A stretch of 64,000 nt of DNA from CAVROT01 sp963722905 (GTDB lineage Bacteria; Pseudomonadota; Alphaproteobacteria; Rhodobacterales; Rhodobacteraceae), in the NCBI GenBank assembly GCA_963722905.1, contig CAVROT010000004.1, positions 310,001-374,000 of the forward strand, written 5' to 3'. The position numbers and the translations under genes were made by a program. Shown here piece by piece: positions 55,860-64,000 of this stretch (within the stretch, counting starts at the first letter, position 1; the number at the start of each line of letters is the position of its first letter). Below the pieces are notes generated by a model. That model was not told where the DNA came from, did not search any database, and saw only the letters and a program-made list of their open reading frames with translations.

Positions 55860-56711
55860 ATGTACGGACGCATCAAACCCGGTCATGGCCGTCGGCTGCG
55901 ATACTACGATTGGGGTGCGACGCCCTTCTATGCGCTCAAGGTCGAACCGCGTCTGAGCTATTGCCTCTACGTCCCGCGCGACTGGGACGAAGACGGCTCG
56001 GAGCGTCTCGACCTCGTCGTGATGGTCCACGGCTCCGAGCGCGCGGCCCAGAGCTACCGCGATTCGATGGTCGAATGGGCGGAGGCCAATCGCGCCATCG
56101 TCCTCGCGCCGCTATTTCCTTGCAACCTCGCCGGCGAGGGCGACACCGAGGGATACAAGCTCCTGATGCAGGAAGGCTTGCGCTACGACGAGGCCCTCCT
56201 CGCGATGGTCTCCGAGGTTGCGGAACGCTACCGCCTGAACGAGCCCCGCTTCGCTTTGCACGGCTTCTCCGGCGGAGGCCACTTCTCGCATCGCTTCCTC
56301 TACCTTCATCCGGACCGTCTGACGGCCTGCTCGATCGGGGCGCCCGGCGTCGTGACCCTGCCGGAACCGGACAGGCCGTGGCCGGCGGGTTGGGGGGGGA
56401 TGGAAGAGCGCTTCGGCTCGAGGCCGGACGCCGCGGCGATCGCTCGCGTCCCCATCCAGTGCGTCATCGGTGCCGACGACAATGCCGAATGGGAGATCGT
56501 CGTATCGGAGGGCGATCCTCACTGGGCCCCGGGGATCAACGACGCCGGCGCGACCCGTCTCGCCCGGATCGACCGCCTCGCAGACGGGCTCCGGACGATC
56601 GGCTGCAAGGTGCGTATCGATCGGGTACCCGCCGCGGCGCACGATGGCTGGGCGATGCTTCCGGCGGTCCGAGGCTTCCTGTCGGACGTCCTGGCAAAGG
56701 CTGCGGCATGA
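55860..56711 (+). CDS. Alpha/beta hydrolase
   Basis: A 283-residue hydrolase starting at the ATG after GGAGGG. The fold is recognisable from LDLVVMVHGSERAAQSYRD, the oxyanion-side LAPLFP and the nucleophile elbow LHGFSGGGHFSHRFLYLHP, similar to secreted esterase/depolymerase families but without a signal peptide. Late in the sequence AAHDGWAMLP may carry the catalytic His. It is the first gene of the operon; the stop overlaps the next start (ATGA). Confidence 0.8.
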   Translation: MYGRIKPGHGRRLRYYDWGATPFYALKVEPRLSYCLYVPRDWDEDGSERLDLVVMVHGSERAAQSYRDSMVEWAEANRAIVLAPLFPCNLAGEGDTEGYKLLMQEGLRYDEALLAMVSEVAERYRLNEPRFALHGFSGGGHFSHRFLYLHPDRLTACSIGAPGVVTLPEPDRPWPAGWGGMEERFGSRPDAAAIARVPIQCVIGADDNAEWEIVVSEGDPHWAPGINDAGATRLARIDRLADGLRTIGCKVRIDRVPAAAHDGWAMLPAVRGFLSDVLAKAAA

Positions 56712-57799
56712 CCCCCACGCTGCCCTTCCCGCTCGTCGAGGTCGAGGGCGGCCCGCGCGAACGGGGCCACGCCTATGGGCGCGCGGCGCGCGGGCGCATC
56801 GAGCGCAGCATCGAAATCTATCGACCCGCCTTCGAGGCTGCCGGCCTGTCCCGGCAACAGGCGATGGACAGGGCCGCAGCATATCTCGGCAGGCTTCGCG
56901 ACGCCGACGCGTCGCTTGCCGAGGAACTCGTGGCCATCGCGGAAGGAGCGGACGCGCGTGCCGAGGAGATCGTCGCGATCAACGCGCGGACCGAACTGCT
57001 CTATGGGGCAGGCGATCCAACGCCGCTCGATGACGGCTGCACCGGTGCCATCGCGCTTCCGCCGGCCACGCGCGATGGCGGCCTCATCCATGGCCAGAAC
57101 TGGGATTGGCTCGACGCCTGCCGAGATTCGGTCTTGATCCTGGCGGAGAAGCCCACCGAAGGCCCGGCACGTTTGGGAATGATGGAGGCCGGCACGGTCG
57201 CCCGGTGCGGCATGAACGCCGCGGGCCTCGCACTTACGGCGAATTTCCTGCGCTGCGACCATGACGGCCGCGGCGGGGCGGGCATTCCCTCCCCCTTCGT
57301 CCGGCGCCGGGTCCTGTCGCGATCGAACCTCGCCGATGCGGTCACCGAGGTCATGACTGCGAAGCGATCGTTCTCCAACAACATCATGATCAGCCATGTC
57401 CTCGGCGAAGCGGTCGATCTCGAGACCACGCCGGAGGAGGCCTACTGGATCGAGCCCCAGGACGGCCTGCTCGTGCATGCCAACCATTTCGCGTCGCCAT
57501 CGGCGCGGGCTCGGGTGCATGACACCGGACTCGCCGTCACACCCGACAGCCTCTGGCGCGAGCGACGGGTCCGCGAGGCGCTCTCGCGCGAGCCCGTCAC
57601 CGTGGACACGATGCTGGCCGCCCTTCGCGACGATCACGGCACGCCGCACTCGGTCTGCCGTCCACCGACCCGCGGCCCCGGCGGGGATGCGGTTTCGACC
57701 GTGGCGAGCATCGTGATGGACGTCACCGCGGGACGCATGCGCGTCGTGCCAACCCCCTACCAGCAGAGCGAAGCCTTCGATTACGCCATGCCGCAATGA
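56708..57799 (+). CDS. C45 peptidase family, penicillin acyltransferase-like N-terminal nucleophile hydrolase
   Basis: A 363-residue Ntn-hydrolase. The expected self-cleavage site and new N-terminal nucleophile is Cys111 in LDDGCTGAIA, followed by GLIHGQNWDW, RCGMNAAGLALTANFL and AYWIEPQDG, the layout of acyl-CoA:6-aminopenicillanate acyltransferase relatives. Bacterial members usually cleave N-acyl bonds of small molecules or peptides rather than making penicillin. Overlaps the hydrolase gene at its start; 19 bp separate it from the binding-protein gene. Confidence 0.88.
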   Translation: MTPTLPFPLVEVEGGPRERGHAYGRAARGRIERSIEIYRPAFEAAGLSRQQAMDRAAAYLGRLRDADASLAEELVAIAEGADARAEEIVAINARTELLYGAGDPTPLDDGCTGAIALPPATRDGGLIHGQNWDWLDACRDSVLILAEKPTEGPARLGMMEAGTVARCGMNAAGLALTANFLRCDHDGRGGAGIPSPFVRRRVLSRSNLADAVTEVMTAKRSFSNNIMISHVLGEAVDLETTPEEAYWIEPQDGLLVHANHFASPSARARVHDTGLAVTPDSLWRERRVREALSREPVTVDTMLAALRDDHGTPHSVCRPPTRGPGGDAVSTVASIVMDVTAGRMRVVPTPYQQSEAFDYAMPQ

Positions 57800-57818
57800 T
57801 CAACAGGAGAACGAGCCC

Positions 57819-59366
57819 ATGAGACGAACCCTTGTCGCGACGACGGCCCTTGTCGCGTTCTGCGCGCCCGCGCTGGCCGATCCTCAGATGGGTGGTACGG
57901 CGAACGTCGCCATCCGGTCCGACATCCTTGGCACCGAGCCGGGCGTCCGGCGCGATGCCATTACCGACAACGTCCTGCACCACATCATGGAGTCCCTCGT
58001 CTCTTACGGCGAGGACATCGCCGTCCAGCCGATGCTCGCGAAGAGCTGGGAGATCTCCGAGGACGGCACGCAGTGGACCTTCGCGTTGCGCGAGGGGGTG
58101 ACCTTTCACAACGGCGCGCCGATGACGGCCGACGAGGTCGTCTGGAGCTGGAACCACTGGCTCGATCCCGCGACCGAGTTTGCTTGCCTCGACTGGTACG
58201 ACGGCTCCGAAGGCTTCGAGATCACCGCCGTCGAAGCCGTCGACGACCTCACCGTGCGCTTTACCGCCAACCGGCCGAACCCGCTCTTCCTGTCGCAGAT
58301 CGCGAATTTCCAGTGCCTGCCGGCCATCGTCCATCCCGACAGCGCGCCGGGCGATGAATGGGACACGCCGATCGGAACGGGCCCCTTCGTCGTCGACGCT
58401 TGGAACGAGGGCGAGAGCATCAAGCTCTCGCGTTTCGACGGCTACGCCGCGCTCGAGAGCGAGGTGTCGGGCTATGCCGGCAACAAGACGACCTATCTCG
58501 ACGGCGTGGTGTTCCAGATCGTGCCTGAGACGTCGACGGCGCTCGCGGGACTTCAGACAGGCGACCTCGACCTCGTCTACCAGCTCGAGCCCACCGATCG
58601 CGCCGAGCTGGAGGGCGCGTCGGAGGTCGCGATCCACGAGGGTCCCAGCCTCGAATGGAACGTGCTTCTTTTGCAGACGGAGGATCCCGTCCTCACCCTG
58701 CCGATGCGTCGCGCCATCGCGCACGCCATCGACTTCCCCGCCCTGGCCCAAGCGGTCTCCTCGGGCATCTCCGAATACAATCCCTCAACGATTCCCGTCT
58801 CGAGCACCTACCACGACGATGCGCAGAAGATCGGCTACGACCGCGACCTCGCCATGGTCACGGAGCTTCTGGAGGAAGCCGGCTACGACGGCACGCCGAT
58901 CGTGATCCAGACCAATCGGCGCTACAACAACATGTACCGCAACGCCGTCCTCGCTCAGGCCATGTTGCAGGAGGCCGGCATCAACGCGGAACTCGAGGTA
59001 CTCGAATGGCCCGCGCATCTGGACAACTACTTCAACGGCAAGTTCCAGCTATCGGCCTTCGGCTACTCCGCTCGGACCGAGCCGGTCCTGAACTACCAGG
59101 CGATGCTCGGCTCGAAGGTATCCTCGGCCGCCTACCAGTGGGATACCGAGGACGGGCAAGCGCTTCTCGAACAGGCTGCGGCCACGACGGACCCTGCCGA
59201 GCTACAGTCTCTCCTCGACCGGATCCACGAGGCCATGATCGAGGAGGTCCCGACGTTGAACCTCTACAACGCCTTCTCGATCGACGCGACCTCCGAGCGT
59301 CTGAAAGGCTATGCGGTCTGGCCCGCGGGCAAGCCGCGCCTCTGGGGAACCTGGATCGAAGAGTGA
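57819..59366 (+). CDS. Peptide/amide ABC transporter substrate-binding protein (family 5)
   Basis: A 515-residue periplasmic binding protein of the DppA/OppA type. A signal peptide (RRTLVATTALVAFCAPALA) is followed by MGGTANVAIRSD, MLAKSWEISEDGTQWTFALREGVTFHNGAPMTADEVVWSW and PNPLFLSQI, the family 5 signature region. AGGAG before the ATG. Ligand unknown; family members take oligopeptides, opines, nickel and varied amides. It feeds the permease and ATPase genes just downstream. Confidence 0.93.
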   Translation: MRRTLVATTALVAFCAPALADPQMGGTANVAIRSDILGTEPGVRRDAITDNVLHHIMESLVSYGEDIAVQPMLAKSWEISEDGTQWTFALREGVTFHNGAPMTADEVVWSWNHWLDPATEFACLDWYDGSEGFEITAVEAVDDLTVRFTANRPNPLFLSQIANFQCLPAIVHPDSAPGDEWDTPIGTGPFVVDAWNEGESIKLSRFDGYAALESEVSGYAGNKTTYLDGVVFQIVPETSTALAGLQTGDLDLVYQLEPTDRAELEGASEVAIHEGPSLEWNVLLLQTEDPVLTLPMRRAIAHAIDFPALAQAVSSGISEYNPSTIPVSSTYHDDAQKIGYDRDLAMVTELLEEAGYDGTPIVIQTNRRYNNMYRNAVLAQAMLQEAGINAELEVLEWPAHLDNYFNGKFQLSAFGYSARTEPVLNYQAMLGSKVSSAAYQWDTEDGQALLEQAAATTDPAELQSLLDRIHEAMIEEVPTLNLYNAFSIDATSERLKGYAVWPAGKPRLWGTWIEE

Positions 59367-59373
59367 TCCCGTC

Positions 59374-59402
59374 GCGCCGGTCGGACCTCCTCCGGCCGGC
59401 GC
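59374..59402 (+). other. Stem-loop between binding-protein and permease genes
   Basis: GCGCCGGTCGG and CCGGCCGGCGC pair through eleven positions (one G-U) around the loop ACCTCCT. It starts seven bases past the binding-protein stop and has no T-run. Such hairpins after binding-protein genes commonly stabilise the upstream mRNA so the binding protein is made in excess. Confidence 0.65.
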
Positions 59403-59446
59403 ATCCACGCCGTGCCCGCACGGCCTCGTGAACCGGACAGCCCCCC

Positions 59447-60388
59447 ATGTGGTCCTACGCGCTTCAACGCACCCTCCTCTCCATCCCGACGCTCCTCATC
59501 GTGGCGGTGACGGTCTTCGTGCTGATGCGCGTCGTTCCCGGCGATCCGGCCGCGCTTCTGGTCGGCGACGGCGAGAACCCCGCCCGGGTCGAACGCATGC
59601 GTGCCGAGATGGGTCTCGACCGCCCCCTCGTCGTCCAGTTCGTGGACTGGCTTGGCGCCGTGGCGCGCGGCGACCTGGGGCGCTCGCTCCTAACGGACCG
59701 GCCGATCGCGCCGGTGATGCTCGACCGCTTCGGCGTCACCCTCCAGATCGTCGCCATCGCGGTGGCCATCGCCAGCCTCATCGCGCTGCCGCTCGGAACC
59801 ATCGCCGCGTGGCGGCAGGACGAGCGGACGGACGCCGGAATCGTCTTCGCCTCGGTCGCTGCCATGTCGATCCCATCCTTCTGGATCGGCCTGATGTTGA
59901 TCCTCGTCTTCGGCATCGAGCTCGGCTGGCTGCCGGCCGTCGGCTACGTCTCGCTCACGGAGGATCTGGGCCGCGGCCTGGCGTACCTCGTCATGCCCGT
60001 CGCAGCCCTCGTGCTGGCCGAGCTCGGCACGATCATCCGCATCTGTCGCGCCGCCACGCTCGAGGTCCTGCGTCTCGACTACATCGCTCATGCTCGCTCC
60101 AAGGGTCTCGGCGAGCGGTCGGTCCTGATGCGGCACGCGTTCCCGAACGCCTTCGCGCCGACGCTGACGGTCATCGGCCTGATCTTCGGCTCGCTCCTCG
60201 GGGGCGCGGCGGTGATCGAGACGGTGTTCACCCTGCCGGGGCTTGGACGCTACCTGATCGACGCGATATCGGCGCGGGACTACCCGGTCGTGCAGGCGGT
60301 GCTGCTGCTGGTGGCGACGTCCTACGTGCTGGTGAACCTGGCCACCGACCTGCTGTATCCGGTCTTCGACCCGCGTGTCCGGCTATGA
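59447..60388 (+). CDS. ABC transporter permease, DppB type
   Basis: A 313-residue inner-membrane permease with about six helices. It begins with the DppB-type YALQRTLLSIPTLLIVAVTVFVL, MRVVPGDPA, and has the EAA-like cytoplasmic loop DYIAHARSKGLGERSVLMRHAFPNA. It forms half of the channel with the following gene, whose start it overlaps by four bases (ATGA). Confidence 0.93.
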   Translation: MWSYALQRTLLSIPTLLIVAVTVFVLMRVVPGDPAALLVGDGENPARVERMRAEMGLDRPLVVQFVDWLGAVARGDLGRSLLTDRPIAPVMLDRFGVTLQIVAIAVAIASLIALPLGTIAAWRQDERTDAGIVFASVAAMSIPSFWIGLMLILVFGIELGWLPAVGYVSLTEDLGRGLAYLVMPVAALVLAELGTIIRICRAATLEVLRLDYIAHARSKGLGERSVLMRHAFPNAFAPTLTVIGLIFGSLLGGAAVIETVFTLPGLGRYLIDAISARDYPVVQAVLLLVATSYVLVNLATDLLYPVFDPRVRL

Positions 60389-61203
60389 CGCTCCCGCGGT
60401 GGAACGCGGCCCTGGGCGGCCTGCTCCTGACCGCTGTGCTGCTCGCCGCTCTGATAGGGTGGCTCGCGCCACCGTCGGATCCGCTGAAGCCGGACTACCT
60501 CGCGATCCTGGCGCCGCCCTCCACGCTCCACCCCTTCGGCACCGACCAGTTCGGGCGGGACGTGCTGGCGCGAGTGCTGCTGGGTGCCGGCGTATCGCTT
60601 CTGATGGCCCTCGGCTCCGTCCTTCTCGCGGCGGTCATCGGGATCGCGCTCGGCGCGGTCGCGGGCTTCGTGGGTGGCTGGGTGGACAGGGTGGCGGGGG
60701 TCCTGACGGATGCCGTGATGGCTTTCCCCGGCCTTCTGCTCGCCCTTGCGATCATGGCGAGCGTCGGCGCCAGCGCGACGGCGCTGATCGCGGCCCTCGG
60801 TGTTGCTTTCGCGCCGTCCTTCGTGCGCGTCACCCGATCGCTGGTCCTGTCGCTCAAGGCACGGGAGTTCGTCGAGGCGAGCCGCGCTCTGGGGAACGGC
60901 CCGCTCTATACCCTCTTCCGCCACGTCCTGCCGAACTGCATCCCGTCCCTCGTCGTCCTCGCGACCTCGATCACCGCGCTCGCCCTCCTAGCTGAGAGCG
61001 CGCTAAGCTTCCTCGGCTTGGGCATCCAGCCACCGGCGCCCTCCTGGGGCGGCATGCTGGCCGACGGTCGCGGCGTGATGCGTCAGGCGCCGTGGCTCGT
61101 CGTGTATCCCGGTCTCGCGATCTTCCTGGCGCTCCTGGGCATCAACCTTGCCGGCGATGCGTTGCGCGATCGGCTCGACCCGCGAATGGCGGGGCGAAGA
61201 TGA
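60385..61203 (+). CDS. ABC transporter permease, DppC type
   Basis: A 272-residue partner permease. It shows HPFGTDQFGRDVLARVLLGA, the DppC-type FVGGWVDRVAGVLTDAVMAFPGLLLAL and the EAA loop REFVEASRALGNGPLYTLFRHVLPN. Six hydrophobic segments are visible. It overlaps both the upstream permease and the downstream ATPase by four bases. Confidence 0.93.
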   Translation: MTLPRWNAALGGLLLTAVLLAALIGWLAPPSDPLKPDYLAILAPPSTLHPFGTDQFGRDVLARVLLGAGVSLLMALGSVLLAAVIGIALGAVAGFVGGWVDRVAGVLTDAVMAFPGLLLALAIMASVGASATALIAALGVAFAPSFVRVTRSLVLSLKAREFVEASRALGNGPLYTLFRHVLPNCIPSLVVLATSITALALLAESALSFLGLGIQPPAPSWGGMLADGRGVMRQAPWLVVYPGLAIFLALLGINLAGDALRDRLDPRMAGRR

Positions 61204-62855
61204 GCCCTGTCCTCTTGATCGAGAACGTCTCCGTCGCGTTCGGCGCGGCGCGTGTTGTCAGTGACGTCTCCCTGCAGGTCGTGCCCGGAGCCTTTCATGC
61301 CATCGTCGGCGAGAGCGGATCGGGCAAGACGATGCTCGCCCGCGCCTGCCTGGGCCTGCTGCCTGCCGGCGGTCGCGTGACGGCAGGGCGGATCCTGCTC
61401 AAGGGCGATGACGTCACGGCGATGCTTCCAGAGGACCTGCGCCGGATCCGCGGGCGCGGCATGGGGATGATCTTCCAGGACCCGATGATCTCCCTCAACC
61501 CGGCGATGCGGGTGGGCGCGCAGATGGTCGAAGGGCTGCGTCTCGACGGCGTGGCTCCGGCCGAAGGACGCGACAGAGCCCGCGCCCTGCTCGATCGCGT
61601 TGGCATCCCTTGCCCGGCCGAGGCGCTGGAACGCTTTCCCCATGAATTCTCCGGGGGGATGCGCCAGCGCATCATGATCGCTTCGGTGCTGCTGCGCCGG
61701 CCGGCGCTCGTCATCGCCGACGAGCCGACGACGGCGCTCGACGTGATCGTGCAGGCCGAGGTGCTCGACCTTCTGGCCGAGGCAGCCGCAGAGGAGGGCG
61801 CCGCCGTCCTTCTCGTGACGCACGACCTAGGCGTCGTGGCCGACCGTGCCGATACCGTCACCGTCATGCATCACGGCGAAGTGGTGGATGGGGGCGAGAC
61901 GGCCCGCGTCATGCTGCGCCCGTCCCATCCACAGACCCGCGCTCTCCTCGAGGCGCTCCCCGAGCGACGCCCGCTCGCCCGCACGCCGGCGTCGTCCGTC
62001 CTTTTGACGGTCCGGGATTTGCATGTAGCCTTTCCAGGCAGGCGCCGATGGCCCTGGTCGCACCCCGCTCCCGTGGAGGCGGTGCGCGGCGTCGATCTGG
62101 ACATCGCTCCGGGCGAGACGCTGGGGCTCGTGGGCGGGTCGGGGTCGGGCAAGACGACGCTGGGGCGCGCGGTGCTGGGGCTGGTCGCGACTTCGGCCGG
62201 AACCGTAGTTTGGGACGGCGAGGACATTACCCACGCAGCACCCGCGTCCCGGCGGGCGCTCGCGCGCGAGATGCAGATCGTCTTTCAGGATCCCATGTCC
62301 TCGCTCGACCCGCGCATGCGGCTCGACGCGATCGTCGCCGAGGGCCTGCGCCATCGGCCGCACATGGCGCGGGAGGAGGCGCGCGCCCGCGCGCGGACGG
62401 CGCTCGAGGAATGCGGCCTCGGAACGGAGTTCGCCCGCCGGTTCCCGCACCAGCTTTCCGACGGGCAGCGCCAGCGGGTCGCCATCGCGCGCGCGCTCGT
62501 GCTCGACCCGCGCCTTCTGGTGCTGGACGAGCCGGTCAGCGCCCTGGACGTCACCGTGCAGGCTCGCATCCTTCGGCTTCTGGCCGACATCGCGCGCCGC
62601 CGGAGCCTCGCCATGCTCTTCGTCACCCACGACCTCGGCGTCGTGGAGCAGGTCGCCGACCGCGTCGCGGTCATGCACGAGGGGCGGATCGTCGAGACAG
62701 GGCCTACGTCCGAGATCTTCGACGCGCCGCGGCACGAATACACGAAGGCCTTGCTGTCGATGGTCCCCGAACTCGAACGGGACGGCGCCGGCTACCGGAT
62801 CCGGCGGCGCGGACGGAAGGAGGGATCATGGGACCAGCAGACGCGACCGGCCTGA
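61200..62855 (+). CDS. Fused double ABC ATPase (DppD-DppF type)
   Basis: A 551-residue protein with two nucleotide-binding domains in tandem. The first has Walker A GESGSGKTML, FPHEFSGGMRQRI (signature) and Walker B ALVIADEPTT; the second has GGSGSGKTTL, FPHQLSDGQRQRV and LLVLDEPVSALD. Each domain also carries an oligopeptide-type C-terminal motif. In one chain it replaces separate DppD and DppF, as in YejF or GsiA. It overlaps dppC and, at its end, the aldehyde dehydrogenase start by 28 bp. Confidence 0.94.
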   Translation: MSPVLLIENVSVAFGAARVVSDVSLQVVPGAFHAIVGESGSGKTMLARACLGLLPAGGRVTAGRILLKGDDVTAMLPEDLRRIRGRGMGMIFQDPMISLNPAMRVGAQMVEGLRLDGVAPAEGRDRARALLDRVGIPCPAEALERFPHEFSGGMRQRIMIASVLLRRPALVIADEPTTALDVIVQAEVLDLLAEAAAEEGAAVLLVTHDLGVVADRADTVTVMHHGEVVDGGETARVMLRPSHPQTRALLEALPERRPLARTPASSVLLTVRDLHVAFPGRRRWPWSHPAPVEAVRGVDLDIAPGETLGLVGGSGSGKTTLGRAVLGLVATSAGTVVWDGEDITHAAPASRRALAREMQIVFQDPMSSLDPRMRLDAIVAEGLRHRPHMAREEARARARTALEECGLGTEFARRFPHQLSDGQRQRVAIARALVLDPRLLVLDEPVSALDVTVQARILRLLADIARRRSLAMLFVTHDLGVVEQVADRVAVMHEGRIVETGPTSEIFDAPRHEYTKALLSMVPELERDGAGYRIRRRGRKEGSWDQQTRPA

Positions 62856-64000
62856 AGGACCGGCTCTTCATCGACGGCGATTGGCGCCTGCCCGCGGATG
62901 GCGGCGTGCTGGAGGTGATCGATCCGGCGACGGAGGAGACGTTCCACGTGGCCCCGGCGGCCACGGCGTCGGACATCGACATGGCGGTGACGGCTGCGCG
63001 CGCGGCGCTTCCCGCCTGGGCCGCCACGTCAGGCGCCGGCCGGGCTGACGTGCTGCGTCGCATGGCCGACTGGATCGAGGCGGACCTCGACCGTCTGACG
63101 GCCATCGAGGTGCGCGACAACGGCAAACCCGTGCCCGAGGCACGGTGGGACATCGAGGACGCGGCAGGCTGCTTCCGCTTCTATGCCGGCCTGGCCGAGG
63201 GGCTCGACGGCCAGGCGCAAGCGGTCGCGCTACCGACGAAGGCGTTCATGTCGGAGGTGCGACGCAGCCCCGTCGGCGTCGCGGGGCAGATCACGCCCTG
63301 GAACTATCCGATGCTGATGGCCGCATGGAAGATCGCGCCAGCGTTGGCGGCAGGATGCACCTCGGTGCTCAAGCCCTCCGAGCTAACGCCTCTGACCGCG
63401 CTCGAGTACGGCACGGCCGCTCAAGAGGCGGGGCTGCCGCCCGGCGTGCTGAACGTCGTCACCGGGACGGGATCCGCAGCGGGCGCAGCTCTGACGGCGC
63501 ATCCGGGCGTGGCCAAGCTCGCCTTCACGGGATCGGTCCCGACGGGTCGTGCGGTGATGCGCGCCGCTGCCGAGGGCATCAAGGCCGTGAGCCTGGAACT
63601 CGGCGGCAAGTCTCCGGTGATCGTCTTCGACGACGCCGACTTGGAGGCGGCCGTGGAATGGGTGATGTTTGGCATCTTCTGGAACCAGGGCGAGGTCTGC
63701 TCGGCGACCTCGCGGCTTCTGGTGCAGGAGGGCATCGCGCCGAAGCTGCTGGACAGGTTGGCGGAGTAGGCGGCACGCTTGCCGGTGGGCTCCGGCTTCG
63801 ACCCGTCCACCCTGCTCGGTCCGCTGGTATCGATGGGCCAGCGCGACAAGGTGCGGGGATTCGTGGGGCGGGCCGAGGGCACGCGGCTGACGCCCGAGCG
63901 GGCATTACCGAACCGGGGCTGGTTCGTCGCTCCGACCATCTTCGCGGACGTTCCGGAGACGGCCGAACTCTGGACCGAGGAGGTGTTCGTGCCCTGCTGC
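62828..64000 (+). pseudogene. Aldehyde dehydrogenase, in-frame TAG, cut by window end
   Basis: An NAD(P)+-dependent ALDH similar to betaine- or aminoaldehyde dehydrogenases. Motifs are GVAGQITPWNYPMLMAAWKIAPAL, CTSVLKPSELTP, FTGSVPTGRAV, the catalytic-Glu LELGGKSP and the catalytic-Cys segment NQGEVCSATSR. At 63766-63768 an in-frame TAG interrupts LAE-stop-AARLPVGSG; the frame then continues normally with STLLGPLVSMGQ and GWFVAPTIFADVPE to the window edge. One base change from GAG or similar would explain it. GGAGGG precedes the ATG. It would oxidise an aldehyde product of the amide hydrolases. Confidence 0.85.

Overview
The window is GC-rich, densely coded chromosomal DNA from an alphaproteobacterium, most likely order Rhodobacterales (Rhodobacter/Roseobacter relatives). 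The evidence is the gene content and order: hemD-Mic60-hemY, a SUV3-type helicase-S4 protein-fdxA-carD block, hflK-hflC-degP, a GTTC-N7-GTTC SOS box, a Rhodobacterales-type YbjN protein and DUF2842. A stand-alone bciA (8-vinyl reductase of chlorophyll synthesis) suggests the cell makes bacteriochlorophyll, now or in its recent past. No prophage, CRISPR array, transposase or rRNA was seen.

Layout. 1-3.7 kb: end of purD, a FG-GAP protein and a [2Fe-2S] ferredoxin, then an SOS box directly in front of a small ORF that is only the C-terminal OB domain of DnaE2, then degP. 3.8-8.5 kb: hflC/hflK, glutathione reductase and rpiA, all on the minus strand. 8.7-15.6 kb: serine dehydratase, thiamine pyrophosphokinase, purA, csaA-like, proC, ybjN, recR and ybaB. 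15.7-18 kb: a frameshifted Tat-exported nucleotidase and tRNA-Thr(CGU). 18.2-26.9 kb: hemY, a Mic60 homologue and hemD, divergent from tsaD and an EVE gene; then recQ and yggT. 27-28.1 kb: a thioesterase and an HPt protein. 28.4-32 kb: the wreck of a large gene with two DUF4874-DUF4832 modules. 32.5-36.1 kb: bciA, a membrane-bound alpha/beta hydrolase and a glycosyltransferase. 36.5-45 kb: an AI-2E family permease, hdaA, ppk1, a lipoprotein, moaA and one continuous ORF fusing KDO transferase (WaaA) to a GT4 glycosyltransferase. 45-52.3 kb: carD, fdxA, S4 protein, SUV3-like helicase, TPR protein, SCP2 protein and a lysophospholipase-like hydrolase.

52.4-64 kb looks like an accessory catabolic island. 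It holds a PaiB-like flavoprotein, an amidase with a cupin partner, a convergent GntR regulator, an alpha/beta hydrolase, a C45 (penicillin acyltransferase-like) hydrolase, a complete Dpp-type peptide ABC transporter and an aldehyde dehydrogenase. Four-base start/stop overlaps link amidase to cupin, hydrolase to C45 enzyme, and the transporter genes to one another. Related AAAGTAC-containing inverted repeats precede the two operon starts, so the GntR protein probably controls both. The likely theme is import of an amide-bonded small molecule, its hydrolysis, and oxidation of an aldehyde product. The substrate cannot be read from the sequence.

Several genes are broken by a single frameshift or nonsense change (nucleotidase, gntR, aldehyde dehydrogenase), and the DUF4832 gene by ten or more. 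These could be true decay or assembly errors; read data would be needed to decide.
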